Shown here: piece after piece, positions 8,755 to 16,725 of the stretch
Numbering within the stretch: position 1 is the stretch's first letter
How the letters are laid out: each line of letters starts with the position of its first letter
Source: Paraburkholderia sp. CNPSo 3272
GTDB taxonomy: Bacteria > Pseudomonadota > Gammaproteobacteria > Burkholderiales > Burkholderiaceae
DNA length: 64,000 nt
Reading direction: 5' to 3'
NCBI RefSeq assembly: GCF_024206495.1
Contig: NZ_JAMBPQ010000002.1
Span: forward strand, 1-64,000
Program-made: the position numbers and the translations under genes
Notes under the pieces: generated by a model
What the model was told of the DNA's origin: nothing
The model's database searches: none
The model's input: only the letters and a program-made list of their open reading frames with translations

Positions 8755-8864
8755 GGCGCACACTGAGAAGATGCGCAATTAATCACTTACTTAACAGAAG
8801 ATGACAGACGTTATCTGAAATTATCAGACAAATAGCCGGTGGCGACCTGACCCGTCAAACCAGC

Positions 8865-9485
8865 TTACTTGCCGGCGCCCGCCGCCTTCTTCTCGCCGAT
8901 GCGGCTTTCCCTGCCCGCGATGAGCTTGGAAATGTTCGCGCGATGCCGCCAGAACAGCAGCACGCTCATGGCGAGGATGGCGAGCGCGACGATGCGCGGG
9001 CCGAACATGAAGACGTAGTAGAGCGGCGCGAATACGGCGGCGGCCAGCGCCGCGAGCGACGAGTAGCGCGTGAAGAATGCGACGATGAGCCAGGTGGCGA
9101 GCGTCGCGACACCGAGGATCGGATTCACGGCGAGCAGGACGCCGGCTGCAGTGGCGACGCCCTTGCCGCCCTTGAAGCGGAAGAACACTGGATACAGGTG
9201 GCCGAGAAACACCGCGATCGCCGCGAGCGCGACGGCGGCGTCGCCCAGACCGTAACGCGGGCCGAAGTGCGCGACGAGCCAGACGGCGAGCCACCCCTTG
9301 AACGCGTCGCCGATCAGCGTGAGGACCGCAGCCTTCTTGTTGCCGCTGCGCAGCACGTTGGTCGCGCCGGGATTGCCGGAGCCGTAGGAGCGGGGATCGT
9401 CGAGGCCCATGAAGGCGCTCACGACCACGGCGAACGAAACCGAGCCGATCAGATAGGCGAGAACGGCGACGAACAGGTTGTACAT
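8865..9485 (-). CDS. plsY: Acyl-phosphate:glycerol-3-phosphate acyltransferase
   Basis: Integral membrane enzyme making lysophosphatidate from acyl-phosphate and glycerol-3-phosphate, the first acylation of phospholipid synthesis. The 206-residue protein has five hydrophobic segments and the conserved loops [19 protein letters not shown] and [14 protein letters not shown]. It starts [15 protein letters not shown] at the only suitable ATG (9485); no strong ribosome binding site is seen. The C terminus is short and basic. It is followed on the same strand by nothing closer than the chemoreceptor 200 bases away. Confidence 0.96.
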   Translation of the reverse strand: MYNLFVAVLAYLIGSVSFAVVVSAFMGLDDPRSYGSGNPGATNVLRSGNKKAAVLTLIGDAFKGWLAVWLVAHFGPRYGLGDAAVALAAIAVFLGHLYPVFFRFKGGKGVATAAGVLLAVNPILGVATLATWLIVAFFTRYSSLAALAAAVFAPLYYVFMFGPRIVALAILAMSVLLFWRHRANISKLIAGRESRIGEKKAAGAGK

Positions 9486-9706
9486 GCACGAAACCCGGAG
9501 GAAGTGGAACGATGCGCGCCGGGAGCTGGCGATGGTCATCGCCGCCCGGCAACGCGCGACGGCGCTCATTCTACCGAAGCGCGGGCGCGCCCTGCCCGCG
9601 CAGGCGGCACAAGCACGCACAAACCAGGGTAAATCAGGGAAGCAACGGCAACTGCCGGGGGATCCGCTCAGCATCCGCTCGGCGCGCGGCGCGCCTTATT
9701 TGACCG

Positions 9707-10198
9707 TTATTCGACGCTTGCGCACTGAACCGGCTTCGCGTTCAGGAGCGTCGTGAGCACCGCGGGGGCGAGGCTCACGAGATAGCCGCGACGGCCGCCG
9801 TTGAGCCAGATCTCGTCGAGTTCGAGTATGGTCGATTCGACGTACACGGGCATGGCTTTCTTCGTGCCGAAGGGCGACGTGCCGCCCACCAGGTACCCCG
9901 AATGACGGTTCGCGACTTCGGGCTTGCACGGCTCGATGCGCTTCGCGCCGATCTGCCGCGCGAGGTTCTTCGTCGACACCTTGCGGTCGCCATGCATGAG
10001 GACGACGAGCGGCTTCGCGTGCTCGTCCTCCATCACGAGCGTCTTGACGACGCGATGCTCGTCCACGCCGAGCTGGCGCGCGGACTCTTCGGTGCCGCCG
10101 TGCTCGACATACTCGTAGGGATGCTCGCCGAATGCGACGCCCGCGCGGCGCAGCATCTGCGTGGCGGGCGTTTCGGACACATGTTTCGTTTTGCTCAT
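9707..10198 (-). CDS. ybaK: Cys-tRNA(Pro)/Cys-tRNA(Cys) deacylase (YbaK/EbsC)
   Basis: A trans-editing factor that hydrolyses mischarged Cys-tRNA(Pro). The 163-residue protein carries the YbaK hallmarks: ATQMLRRAGVAFGEHPYEY, VVKTLVMEDE, KVSTKNLARQIGAKR, and the SGYLVGGTSPFGTKKAMPVY loop. Start ATG at 10198. The start lies only about nine bases from the predicted right end of the TnpB element, and no Shine-Dalgarno sequence is at the normal distance. Its native leader has probably been displaced by the insertion, and expression may depend on read-through from xerD and tnpB on the same strand. Confidence 0.95.
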   Translation of the reverse strand: MSKTKHVSETPATQMLRRAGVAFGEHPYEYVEHGGTEESARQLGVDEHRVVKTLVMEDEHAKPLVVLMHGDRKVSTKNLARQIGAKRIEPCKPEVANRHSGYLVGGTSPFGTKKAMPVYVESTILELDEIWLNGGRRGYLVSLAPAVLTTLLNAKPVQCASVE

Positions 10199-10207
10199 CG
10201 GCGCATT

Positions 10208-10350
10208 TTGACGTCTTCCCCGACCTCAGCCAACGGTTGCCGCGCAGGGCGCGGGAAGGACGGGGATTCCTTCTGCTAGACGGCGACGTCCCGCCGCGAG
10301 AATGTTCTCGCTTGAATTGATGTCGCGATGATGATACGCGCCACATTCAA
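10208..10350 (-). ncRNA. Predicted omega RNA of the TnpB element
   Basis: In TnpB systems the guide RNA scaffold covers the 3' end of tnpB and runs to the element's right end, with the guide read from flanking DNA. The stem TCCCCG/CGGGGA near the right end fits the scaffold. The guide would then begin with AATGCGCCGATGAGC, which includes the ybaK start codon. This is inferred from family knowledge; the 5' end is a guess. Confidence 0.35.
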
Positions 10351-11350
10351 GACAAGCCCACTCTCTTATTCCAAGACCTTCCAGGCCCTTCGGGCCTGTG
10401 CGCCTTTTACAGCAGCTACAGGTCTGGGTTGAAAACGCTTCATCGACCTCATCGAACCAGACTCCTGCGTCATCGCACTTGTACTGAGCCATGGTTCGGA
10501 ACATACCCCAGCCTGCGTCAAGCACGGACTTCGCCATCCGCGTTTTCGCAAGTGCCGAAGCGTTCACATTGCCGATGAAGATGACATCGTATTCCTCTAC
10601 GAATGCCGTGGAAAGCTTGTGCAACTGGTCTTTCCGTGAATTCCTGATTATTGAGTGAATCGCACGCACGCGCTCTTTCTTGCCCGCGCGCTGTGCGACT
10701 GCAAGTGCCTCCTCGTATTTCCGATAGGGTTTGTCGAGTGAAAAAACCTCCGCGTCACTCGTCGCGGCGAAGTCTTTCAGCCCAAGGTCAATACCGACCG
10801 AGCGCCCTACCAGCCCTGTGGGCGGCTTGGGTCTCTTTTTGACCTTGATGGTCACGTTCAGGTACCACCGCCCTCGGGCATCTTCACTGAGGTTCCCTGT
10901 ACCAAGCTCGTAGTCAGCCAGGCCGTAGCTGTCCCAAAGTGACAGAGGTTTTCCTGAAAAGAAAACCTGACCGTTCCGATACCTGATGGCGCTAGCCTTG
11001 AAGGGAATCCAGCCAAGAGAGCGGCGCGGTCCGTTAGACACGCGCCAACGAAGCTTGACTTTGCGGTGTTGCTTGCGCCGGGCAACAAGCTCCTGGGTGA
11101 CCGCCTGAACAGTCTGGGAATGTAGCGGCAAGCCTTCCCTTGTCGCACCTGCGGTGTACCGGTCAATTTCATCTGAACCGATGAAACGACGCTCGCGCTG
11201 CCAGACCTTGTAGCTCAGCTCATTGGCGTAGTTGAATACCTGATTGACGTGAAATGCAGACTCCCGCAACCACGCTGCGTGTTTGTCTTTCAACCGCACG
11301 CGAAGGACGCGGGTTGAAAGATTCGGGTCGACTTTTGTGCGTCGAGGCAT
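10226..11350 (-). CDS. tnpB: TnpB-family RNA-guided nuclease (OrfB), atypical RuvC-II
   Basis: 374 residues. RuvC-I aspartate D188 lies in VGIDLGLKDF, and RuvC-III aspartate D343 in HHRDINSSENIL. A zinc ribbon is formed by C311, C314, C333 and C336. The RuvC-II strand reads DVIFIGNVNASALAKTRMAK, where canonical TnpB has a glutamate (VVEDLN), so G260 replaces the catalytic Glu. E304 in VDEAFSTQTC is a candidate for a relocated Glu. The reading frame is intact from ATG 11350, with no clear ribosome binding site. Function could be a guide-directed nuclease that preserves the element, or an inactive derivative. Confidence 0.9.
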   Translation of the reverse strand: MPRRTKVDPNLSTRVLRVRLKDKHAAWLRESAFHVNQVFNYANELSYKVWQRERRFIGSDEIDRYTAGATREGLPLHSQTVQAVTQELVARRKQHRKVKLRWRVSNGPRRSLGWIPFKASAIRYRNGQVFFSGKPLSLWDSYGLADYELGTGNLSEDARGRWYLNVTIKVKKRPKPPTGLVGRSVGIDLGLKDFAATSDAEVFSLDKPYRKYEEALAVAQRAGKKERVRAIHSIIRNSRKDQLHKLSTAFVEEYDVIFIGNVNASALAKTRMAKSVLDAGWGMFRTMAQYKCDDAGVWFDEVDEAFSTQTCSCCKRRTGPKGLEGLGIREWACLECGAYHHRDINSSENILAAGRRRLAEGIPVLPAPCAATVG

Positions 11351-11518
11351 TCAAGGAGAGGAAATTATTTTTAAACAGGTTAACACAGTTTGGTTAACAA
11401 ATAGATGGCGACCTCCCGGCGGACGCGCTATTCATCTCCGCCCTGAAGGAATGAGCTTTCCGCGCGCTTCGGGTAATCGCAGCGTCTGAAACGACCGCGC
11501 CAGACGGGTTTGCCAGGG

Positions 11519-12499
11519 TCACCCGCGCGGATGATGCTTCTCGTGCAACAGACGCAGCCGCTCGCGCGCGACGTGCGTATAAATCTGCGTCGTGGAGATG
11601 TCGCTGTGGCCGAGCAGAAGCTGCACGACCCGCAGGTCCGCGCCGTGATTGAGCAGGTGCGTGGCGAACGCGTGGCGCATCGTGTGCGGGGAGAGCGGCG
11701 CATGCACACCGGCCGCCGCCGCGTGACGCTTGATGATGTGCCAGAACTGCTGGCGCGTCATGCCTTCGGCGCGCGCGGTCACGAACAGCGCGTCGGCCGT
11801 GCGCGCGCCGAGCAGCGCCGGCCGCGACTCGCGCAGGTAGCGCTCGATCCACGCGTGCGCCTCCTCGCCGAACGGAATGAGCCGCTCCTTCGAGCCCTTG
11901 CCGAGCACCCGCACGACGCCTTCGTTCAGGCCCACCTCGACGGTCTTGAGCGTGACGAGTTCGGTCACGCGCAGGCCGCTCGCGTACATCAGTTCCAGCA
12001 TCGTGCGATCGCGCAGGCCGAGCGCCGTCTCGACATCGGGCGCGCCTAGCAGCGCCTCGACCTGCGCCTCGCTCAAGGTGGACGGAAAGCGCGGCGCCTG
12101 CTTCGCCGAGCGGATGCGCACGGTCGGGTCCGAATGCACGCGCTGCTCGCGCAGCGCCCAGCCGTAGTAGCGGCGAAACACCGAAAGGCGCCGGTTCGCC
12201 GAGGTGGATTTGTCGTCCTTGCGGCGCGCGCTGTAGGCGAGCAAGTCGTCTTCGCGGGTCGTATCGAGCGCATTGGCGCGCTCGCCCGCAAGCCATTGCG
12301 CGAAGAGGCGCAAATCGCGTCGGTAGGCGTCGAGCGTGTTGCGCGAGAGCCCGTGCTCGAGCCACATGGCGTCGCAGAACGTGTCGATGGCGGTGAGGCT
12401 CGACGCCAGCGCTTCGGCGGCGGCGGGCTCGAGCGCCTGCTCGGCCTCGTCGGCGGCATCGCTTGCGGCAAGCGGCGGAGGATTCGTCGTCATCGTCAT
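11519..12499 (-). CDS. xerD: Site-specific tyrosine recombinase XerD
   Basis: Resolves chromosome dimers at dif with XerC under FtsK control. The 326-residue protein has an N-terminal SAM-like core-binding domain and a catalytic domain with all six residues: R177 (SGLRVTEL), K201 (GKGSKER), H272 and R275 (PHTMRHAFATHLL), H298 (LGHSDI) and nucleophile Y307 (TTQIYTH). A roughly 30-residue Ala/Glu-rich extension precedes the core domain. The start at 12499 (or 12493) lies four bases after the ogt stop, so the two are probably co-translated. Downstream of it lies the TnpB element. Confidence 0.96.
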   Translation of the reverse strand: MTMTTNPPPLAASDAADEAEQALEPAAAEALASSLTAIDTFCDAMWLEHGLSRNTLDAYRRDLRLFAQWLAGERANALDTTREDDLLAYSARRKDDKSTSANRRLSVFRRYYGWALREQRVHSDPTVRIRSAKQAPRFPSTLSEAQVEALLGAPDVETALGLRDRTMLELMYASGLRVTELVTLKTVEVGLNEGVVRVLGKGSKERLIPFGEEAHAWIERYLRESRPALLGARTADALFVTARAEGMTRQQFWHIIKRHAAAAGVHAPLSPHTMRHAFATHLLNHGADLRVVQLLLGHSDISTTQIYTHVARERLRLLHEKHHPRG

Positions 12500-12503
12500 C
12501 GTG

Positions 12504-12989
12504 TCAGCGCAGTTGAAATCGGTTCGACGTGCATTCGTGTGCGAGCAGCCAGCGCTTCACGTCGCGAAAGAAGCCTTCGCCGCCGTGATGCGCGAAGCCG
12601 CCGAGGCCGTTCGCCGACACCACGCGATGACACGGAATCACGATCGGAAAGGGGTTGTCGCCGCACGCCTGACCCACGGCGCGCGGGCTGACGCCGCCAA
12701 TGCGCTTCGCGAGTTCCCCGTAGGTGAGGACTTCGCCGGCCTCGATTGCGCAGATGCCGTCCCACACGCGCCGCTGGAATTCGGTGCCGAGCGGGGCGAG
12801 CGGCAGGTCGAAGCCGGCGTCGGCGTCCTCGAAATACTGGCCGATCTGCTCAGCCGCGCGCGCGGCGAGTTCGCAATCGGGCTCGACGCTCGCCGTGTGT
12901 CCCGGCAAATAGACGATCTCGCGCAGCGCCTGGCCGACGGCGCGGATGCCGACCTTGCCGAATGGCGCGTCGATCACTGCGTTGAACAT
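12504..12989 (-). CDS. ogt: Methylated-DNA--protein-cysteine methyltransferase
   Basis: Suicide repair of O6-alkylguanine by transfer of the alkyl group to C120 in the motif IPCHRVV. The 161-residue protein reads FQRRVWDGICAIEAGEVLTY then GELAKRIGG, the DNA-binding helix region, then VGQACGDNPFPIVIPCHR. ATG at 12989 has GGAGACG upstream; the longer in-frame extension, which starts inside the gap to queG, lacks family similarity. It is probably in an operon with queG (116 bases upstream) and xerD (four bases downstream). Confidence 0.95.
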   Translation of the reverse strand: MFNAVIDAPFGKVGIRAVGQALREIVYLPGHTASVEPDCELAARAAEQIGQYFEDADAGFDLPLAPLGTEFQRRVWDGICAIEAGEVLTYGELAKRIGGVSPRAVGQACGDNPFPIVIPCHRVVSANGLGGFAHHGGEGFFRDVKRWLLAHECTSNRFQLR

Positions 12990-13105
12990 CGTCGTCTCCT
13001 TCGCGCGCGAACGTTGCACGCCATGGTGCCGCGTTGTGCGCGCGATTTCCAGCGCGCCGTCGTTCAGTTTCGGGTCCATGCCAGCCTCTGCCATTTTCAT
13101 CCGCA

Positions 13106-14515
13106 TCAAGCCGCTTCGAGCGCCCAGAGCACATGCTCGCGCACGACCGCCGACTCGTCATGCTCGCGCTCACGCAGCGCCTTTACGATCGCGGCGCGCG
13201 CGGCGTCGCGGGTGCTATCCGCGCCTTCACGCGTGGCGCGCAGCGCATTGCCCATCGCCACCGCGATGTTGCGCGACCAGCTCTCGTAGCCGATGCGCCG
13301 TATCGCGCTGCCCTGCATGCGCTCGTCGAACTGCGCCGCGCTCCAGCCGAACAGGTCGACGAGACTCGCGCGATCGAGCCCATGACGCACGTCGAAGTCC
13401 GCCACGGGCGCGGCCTTGGCGAACTTGTTCCATGGGCACACGAGCTGGCAGTCGTCGCAGCCATACACACGATTGCCGATCAGCTCGCGCAGTTCCAGGG
13501 GAATACTGCCCTTCAACTCGATCGTGAGATAGGAGATGCAGCGGCGCGCATCCACGCGATACGGCCCGGTGATCGCCCCCGTCGGGCACGCGTCGATGCA
13601 GCGCGTGCAGCTGCCGCAATGCGCGCCCGGCGTTTCGGGCGCGGTGCTGGCCGGGTCGTCGGCGTCGATAGGCAGCGGCACGTCCACGTAGATCTCGCCG
13701 AGGAAGAATAGCGAGCCCGCGTCGCGCTGCAGGAGCAGTGTGTGCTTGCCGCGCCAGCCTACGCCAGCCTTCTGCGCGAGCTCGACTTCGAGCACCGGCG
13801 CGGAGTCGGTGAACACGCGAAAGCCGAACTGGCCGATCTCGGCCTCGATGCGCTCGGCAAGCTGCTGCAGACGCGCGCGCAACACCTTGTGGTAGTCGCG
13901 GCCGCGCGCGTAGATCGACACGACAGCGGCATGCGGGTCAGCGAGACGCGCGTGTTCGCGCAGACGCCAGTCGGCGTGAACGCCCTGGTGTGCAACGTTC
14001 GTGCCAACTTCGTTGCCAACCGCAGCGCCAGCGCTCCCGCTGCGATCCGAACCGCCTTGCGAAGCACTTTCGAGCGTCTTTCCCGCTGCATTCGGCGCGA
14101 GCGTATCGACGGGCAAATAGGCCATGCGTGCGGTAATCACGCGTCGCGTGCCGGCCACAAGCTCGGCGGGCCGCGCGCGTTTCATCCCATGTTTGGCCAT
14201 ATAATCCATCTCGCCGTGGCAGCCTGCTTCGAGCCACGCGGCGAGGCCCGCCTCGGCATGGGAAAGGTCGGTGTCACTGATACCGATCGCACCGAACCCC
14301 AGCTCGCGCCCCCAGGTCCGGATGCGCGCCGCGAGCGCGGCAAGCGCCGCCTCATCGAGCAGCGTGGCCTGCTCGACGTCTGGCGCAGACGAATCTTGCG
14401 GCGCGTTAGCTCGAGCATGCGCTCGCGCGCCCGCCTGAGCGGACGTTGGGTCGAGCGCCTCCGAAGACGCGCGCGCATCTGGCGCCGAGTTGGAAGGGGA
14501 ATGCGTGGGGTTCAT
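13106..14515 (-). CDS. queG: Epoxyqueuosine reductase
   Basis: Cobalamin- and iron-sulfur-dependent reduction of epoxyqueuosine to queuosine in tRNA. Two cluster motifs are present, CGSCTRCIDACPTGAI and YGCDDCQLVCPWN, plus GRDYHKVLR and KHTLLLQRDAGSLFFLGE. At 469 residues it is longer than the usual 350-390. There is a roughly 50-residue Ala/Pro-rich N-terminal extension and a Gly/Ser-rich insertion at about residues 139-188, between MAYLPV and the GRDYH strand. The ATG at 14515 was chosen over a GTG three bases upstream. It is divergent from tsaE with only 17 bases between start codons. Confidence 0.95.
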   Translation of the reverse strand: MNPTHSPSNSAPDARASSEALDPTSAQAGARAHARANAPQDSSAPDVEQATLLDEAALAALAARIRTWGRELGFGAIGISDTDLSHAEAGLAAWLEAGCHGEMDYMAKHGMKRARPAELVAGTRRVITARMAYLPVDTLAPNAAGKTLESASQGGSDRSGSAGAAVGNEVGTNVAHQGVHADWRLREHARLADPHAAVVSIYARGRDYHKVLRARLQQLAERIEAEIGQFGFRVFTDSAPVLEVELAQKAGVGWRGKHTLLLQRDAGSLFFLGEIYVDVPLPIDADDPASTAPETPGAHCGSCTRCIDACPTGAITGPYRVDARRCISYLTIELKGSIPLELRELIGNRVYGCDDCQLVCPWNKFAKAAPVADFDVRHGLDRASLVDLFGWSAAQFDERMQGSAIRRIGYESWSRNIAVAMGNALRATREGADSTRDAARAAIVKALREREHDESAVVREHVLWALEAA

Positions 14516-14532
14516 CACGTCATTTTACGAGA

Positions 14533-15111
14533 ATGCCCGACACGCCCGGTCACGACCACGCGCCGCTTTCGCTTGATCCATCCGCCGCCGTTCTCCTCGA
14601 ACGCCGTTTCGATCTCGCAGACGCCGACGCCACTGACGCCTTCGGCGCACGCTTCGCGCACGCGCTCGATTCGCTGCGCGCAGATCGTGCGGAAAATCAC
14701 GACGCACCGCCCTTTCACGGCCTGCACGTGCAGTTGCACGGCGACCTCGGCGCGGGCAAGACCTCGCTCGTGCGCGCCACGTTGCGCGCGCTCGGCCACA
14801 CGGGCCGCGTGCGCAGCCCCACCTACACGCTGGTCGAACCGTACACAGTCGCCACGCCCCGTGGGGAACTCCAGCTTTATCACTTCGATCTGTACCGTTT
14901 CAGCGATCCGGCCGAATGGGCCGACTCGGGCTTTCGCGAATATTTTGCGCAAGATGCGGTGTGCCTCGTCGAATGGCCGCAACGCGCGGGCGGCCTGCTT
15001 GGCGTACCCGATCTCGTGTTTTCGCTCGAGCCGGATGCAAGCGGCGAAGGCCGCGTGCTCACCGCATACGCATACAGCGCATCAGGAAAGGCATGTCTAG
15101 AAAGATGTTAA
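14533..15111 (+). CDS. tsaE: tRNA threonylcarbamoyladenosine biosynthesis ATPase TsaE
   Basis: ATPase of the TsaBDE complex that makes t6A37 in ANN-decoding tRNAs. The Walker A loop GDLGAGKTS starts near residue 70, followed by RSPTYTLVEPY, LYHFDLYRF and VCLVEWPQR, all family landmarks. The 192-residue protein starts at ATG 14533. Its 3' end overlaps amiC by 19 bases, so the two genes are coupled. Any promoter must lie mostly inside the queG coding region because the divergent gap is 17 bases. Confidence 0.95.
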   Translation: MPDTPGHDHAPLSLDPSAAVLLERRFDLADADATDAFGARFAHALDSLRADRAENHDAPPFHGLHVQLHGDLGAGKTSLVRATLRALGHTGRVRSPTYTLVEPYTVATPRGELQLYHFDLYRFSDPAEWADSGFREYFAQDAVCLVEWPQRAGGLLGVPDLVFSLEPDASGEGRVLTAYAYSASGKACLERC

Positions 15112-16643
15112 TCAAACCGTTCCGCTCGATCGAATCGGCCGCCACCGCCACGCACAACTGGCGTCGCCGGCAGATCCTGAAGGCGGGCGCTTCCACGCTC
15201 GTCCTCGGCCTTGCCGTGCCGCGCCTCGCGTGGGCCACTTCGGTGGTCGGCGTGCGCGTCTGGCCCGCGCGCGACTACACCCGCGTCACCATCGAATCGG
15301 ACCAGCCGCTGCAGAACACGCAGCAACTGCTGCAGGGCCCGGATCGTCTCGTCGTCGATCTCACCGGACTCGATCTCGACGACGCACTCAAGAACCTCGT
15401 CTCCAAGATCACGCCGAACGATCCACAGATCCAGGCCGTGCGCGTGGGCCAGTACCAGCCGCACGTGGTGCGCATGGTGTTCGACCTCAAGGGCGGCGTG
15501 AAGCCCCAGGTGTTCACGCTTGCTCCTATCGGCTCGTACAAGTACCGGCTCGTGTTCGACCTCTATCCGGCGGTTGCGCCCGACCCGCTCATGGACCTGC
15601 TGGCGCAAACCGAGCGCAAGCAGCAGCAGCTCGACGCGCACGAAGCGATGAAGGACAGCGCGCCGCCTTCCACGCCGCCTACGCTCGCCGGTCCCAATGC
15701 CGGAATCAGCGCGCCGCCCGCGCACGACAACAGCGACGCATTTTTCGAGCGCTACGCGCAGAACGACGCGGGCGCCGCGCCCGGCACGCCGCGGCCCGCG
15801 CCCTCCGTGCGTGCGCCGAAGCCTGCCGCGCCGAAGCCGCCCGTCGTCGCCCAGCGCAACAGCGATGACGACAATGCCAGCGCCGACGACAACTACGGCT
15901 TCACCACGCCGAAGACCACCAGGGGCGGCACCACGCGCCTCTTGACGGTCGCGATCGATCCGGGCCACGGCGGCGAGGACCCCGGCGCGATCGGCAGCGC
16001 GGGCACCTACGAGAAGCACGTCGCGCTCGACATCGCGAAGAAGCTGCGCGCGAAAATCGACGGCCAGCCCAACATGCGCGCGATGATGACGCGCGACGCC
16101 GACTTCTTCGTGCCGCTGAACGTACGCGTGCAGAAGGCGCGCCGCGTGGGCGCGGACCTGTTCGTCTCGATTCACGCCGACGCCTTCACGACGCCCGAGG
16201 CGCGCGGCTCGTCGGTGTTCGCGCTGTCGGAGCACGGCGCGACGAGCGCCGCGGCGCGCTGGATGGCGAACAAGGAAAACTCGTCGGACCAGATCGGCGG
16301 CATCAGCGTGCAGACAGCCGACGCCGCCGTGAACCGCGCGCTCTTCGACATGTCCACTACGGCGCAGATCCGCGACTCGCTGCGTTACGGCGGCTTCGTG
16401 CTCAACGAGGTCGGCGAGATCAACAAGCTGCACAAGGGCTCAGTCGAGCAGGCGGGCTTCGCGGTGCTCAAGGCACCCGACATTCCGTCGATCCTCGTGG
16501 AGACGGCCTTCATCAGCAATCCCGAAGAAGAGACCAGGCTCAACGACGACGCCTATCGCGACAAGATGGCGAACGCGATTCTCAAGGGCATCAAGCGCTA
16601 TTTCGCGGCCAATCCGCCGCTTGCGAAGAACCGCATGACCTGA
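15093..16643 (+). CDS. amiC: N-acetylmuramoyl-L-alanine amidase, Tat-exported
   Basis: Periplasmic zinc amidase that cleaves septal peptidoglycan for daughter-cell separation. A Tat signal is visible as NWRRRQILKAG (from residue 22) before a hydrophobic stretch ending PRLAWA. An AMIN domain (about 50-160) targets the septum, followed by a Pro/Ala-rich linker. The amidase_3 domain starts at about 284: H292 in DPGHGG, E307 in TYEKH, and the SIHADAF and VETAFISNPEEE motifs. ATG 15093 has AGGAAAGG upstream, a better fit than the ATG at 15105. Overlaps tsaE. Confidence 0.95.
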   Translation: MSRKMLIKPFRSIESAATATHNWRRRQILKAGASTLVLGLAVPRLAWATSVVGVRVWPARDYTRVTIESDQPLQNTQQLLQGPDRLVVDLTGLDLDDALKNLVSKITPNDPQIQAVRVGQYQPHVVRMVFDLKGGVKPQVFTLAPIGSYKYRLVFDLYPAVAPDPLMDLLAQTERKQQQLDAHEAMKDSAPPSTPPTLAGPNAGISAPPAHDNSDAFFERYAQNDAGAAPGTPRPAPSVRAPKPAAPKPPVVAQRNSDDDNASADDNYGFTTPKTTRGGTTRLLTVAIDPGHGGEDPGAIGSAGTYEKHVALDIAKKLRAKIDGQPNMRAMMTRDADFFVPLNVRVQKARRVGADLFVSIHADAFTTPEARGSSVFALSEHGATSAAARWMANKENSSDQIGGISVQTADAAVNRALFDMSTTAQIRDSLRYGGFVLNEVGEINKLHKGSVEQAGFAVLKAPDIPSILVETAFISNPEEETRLNDDAYRDKMANAILKGIKRYFAANPPLAKNRMT

Positions 16644-16674
16644 GCGCCGCGTGGCGCATCGGGCGCTTCAGGAG

Positions 16675-16710
16675 CGCCGCGCATGCCTTCGGGCTCGCGC
16701 GGCGTTTTTT
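16675..16710 (+). terminator. Rho-independent terminator of amiC
   Basis: Stem CGCCGCGC (16675-16682) and GCGCGGCG (16697-16704) followed by six T. It also lies just after the stop of the convergent eamA. Confidence 0.85.
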
Positions 16711-16725
16711 CGTGGTGCGCAGGCG

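Larger units (their letters stand above)
10208..11470 (-). mobile_element. IS605-superfamily (IS1341-like) element carrying only tnpB
   Basis: There is no TnpA (Y1 transposase) gene, so this is a non-autonomous, TnpB-only element. The right end is supported by minus-strand GGAATCCCCG (10270-10261), CGGGGA (10222-10217) and terminal GACGTCAA (10215-10208), a pattern common at the right end of such elements. A degenerate hairpin motif CTTCAGGGCGGAGATGAA at 11448-11431 probably marks the left end, but that boundary is uncertain. It sits between xerD and ybaK, which are usually neighbours in Burkholderia. Confidence 0.7.

Noticed and set aside
11429..11470. Second, oppositely oriented IS605-type end upstream of tnpB
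   Set aside because: The hairpin is degenerate and in the position expected for the left end of the same element, so a separate element is not needed.
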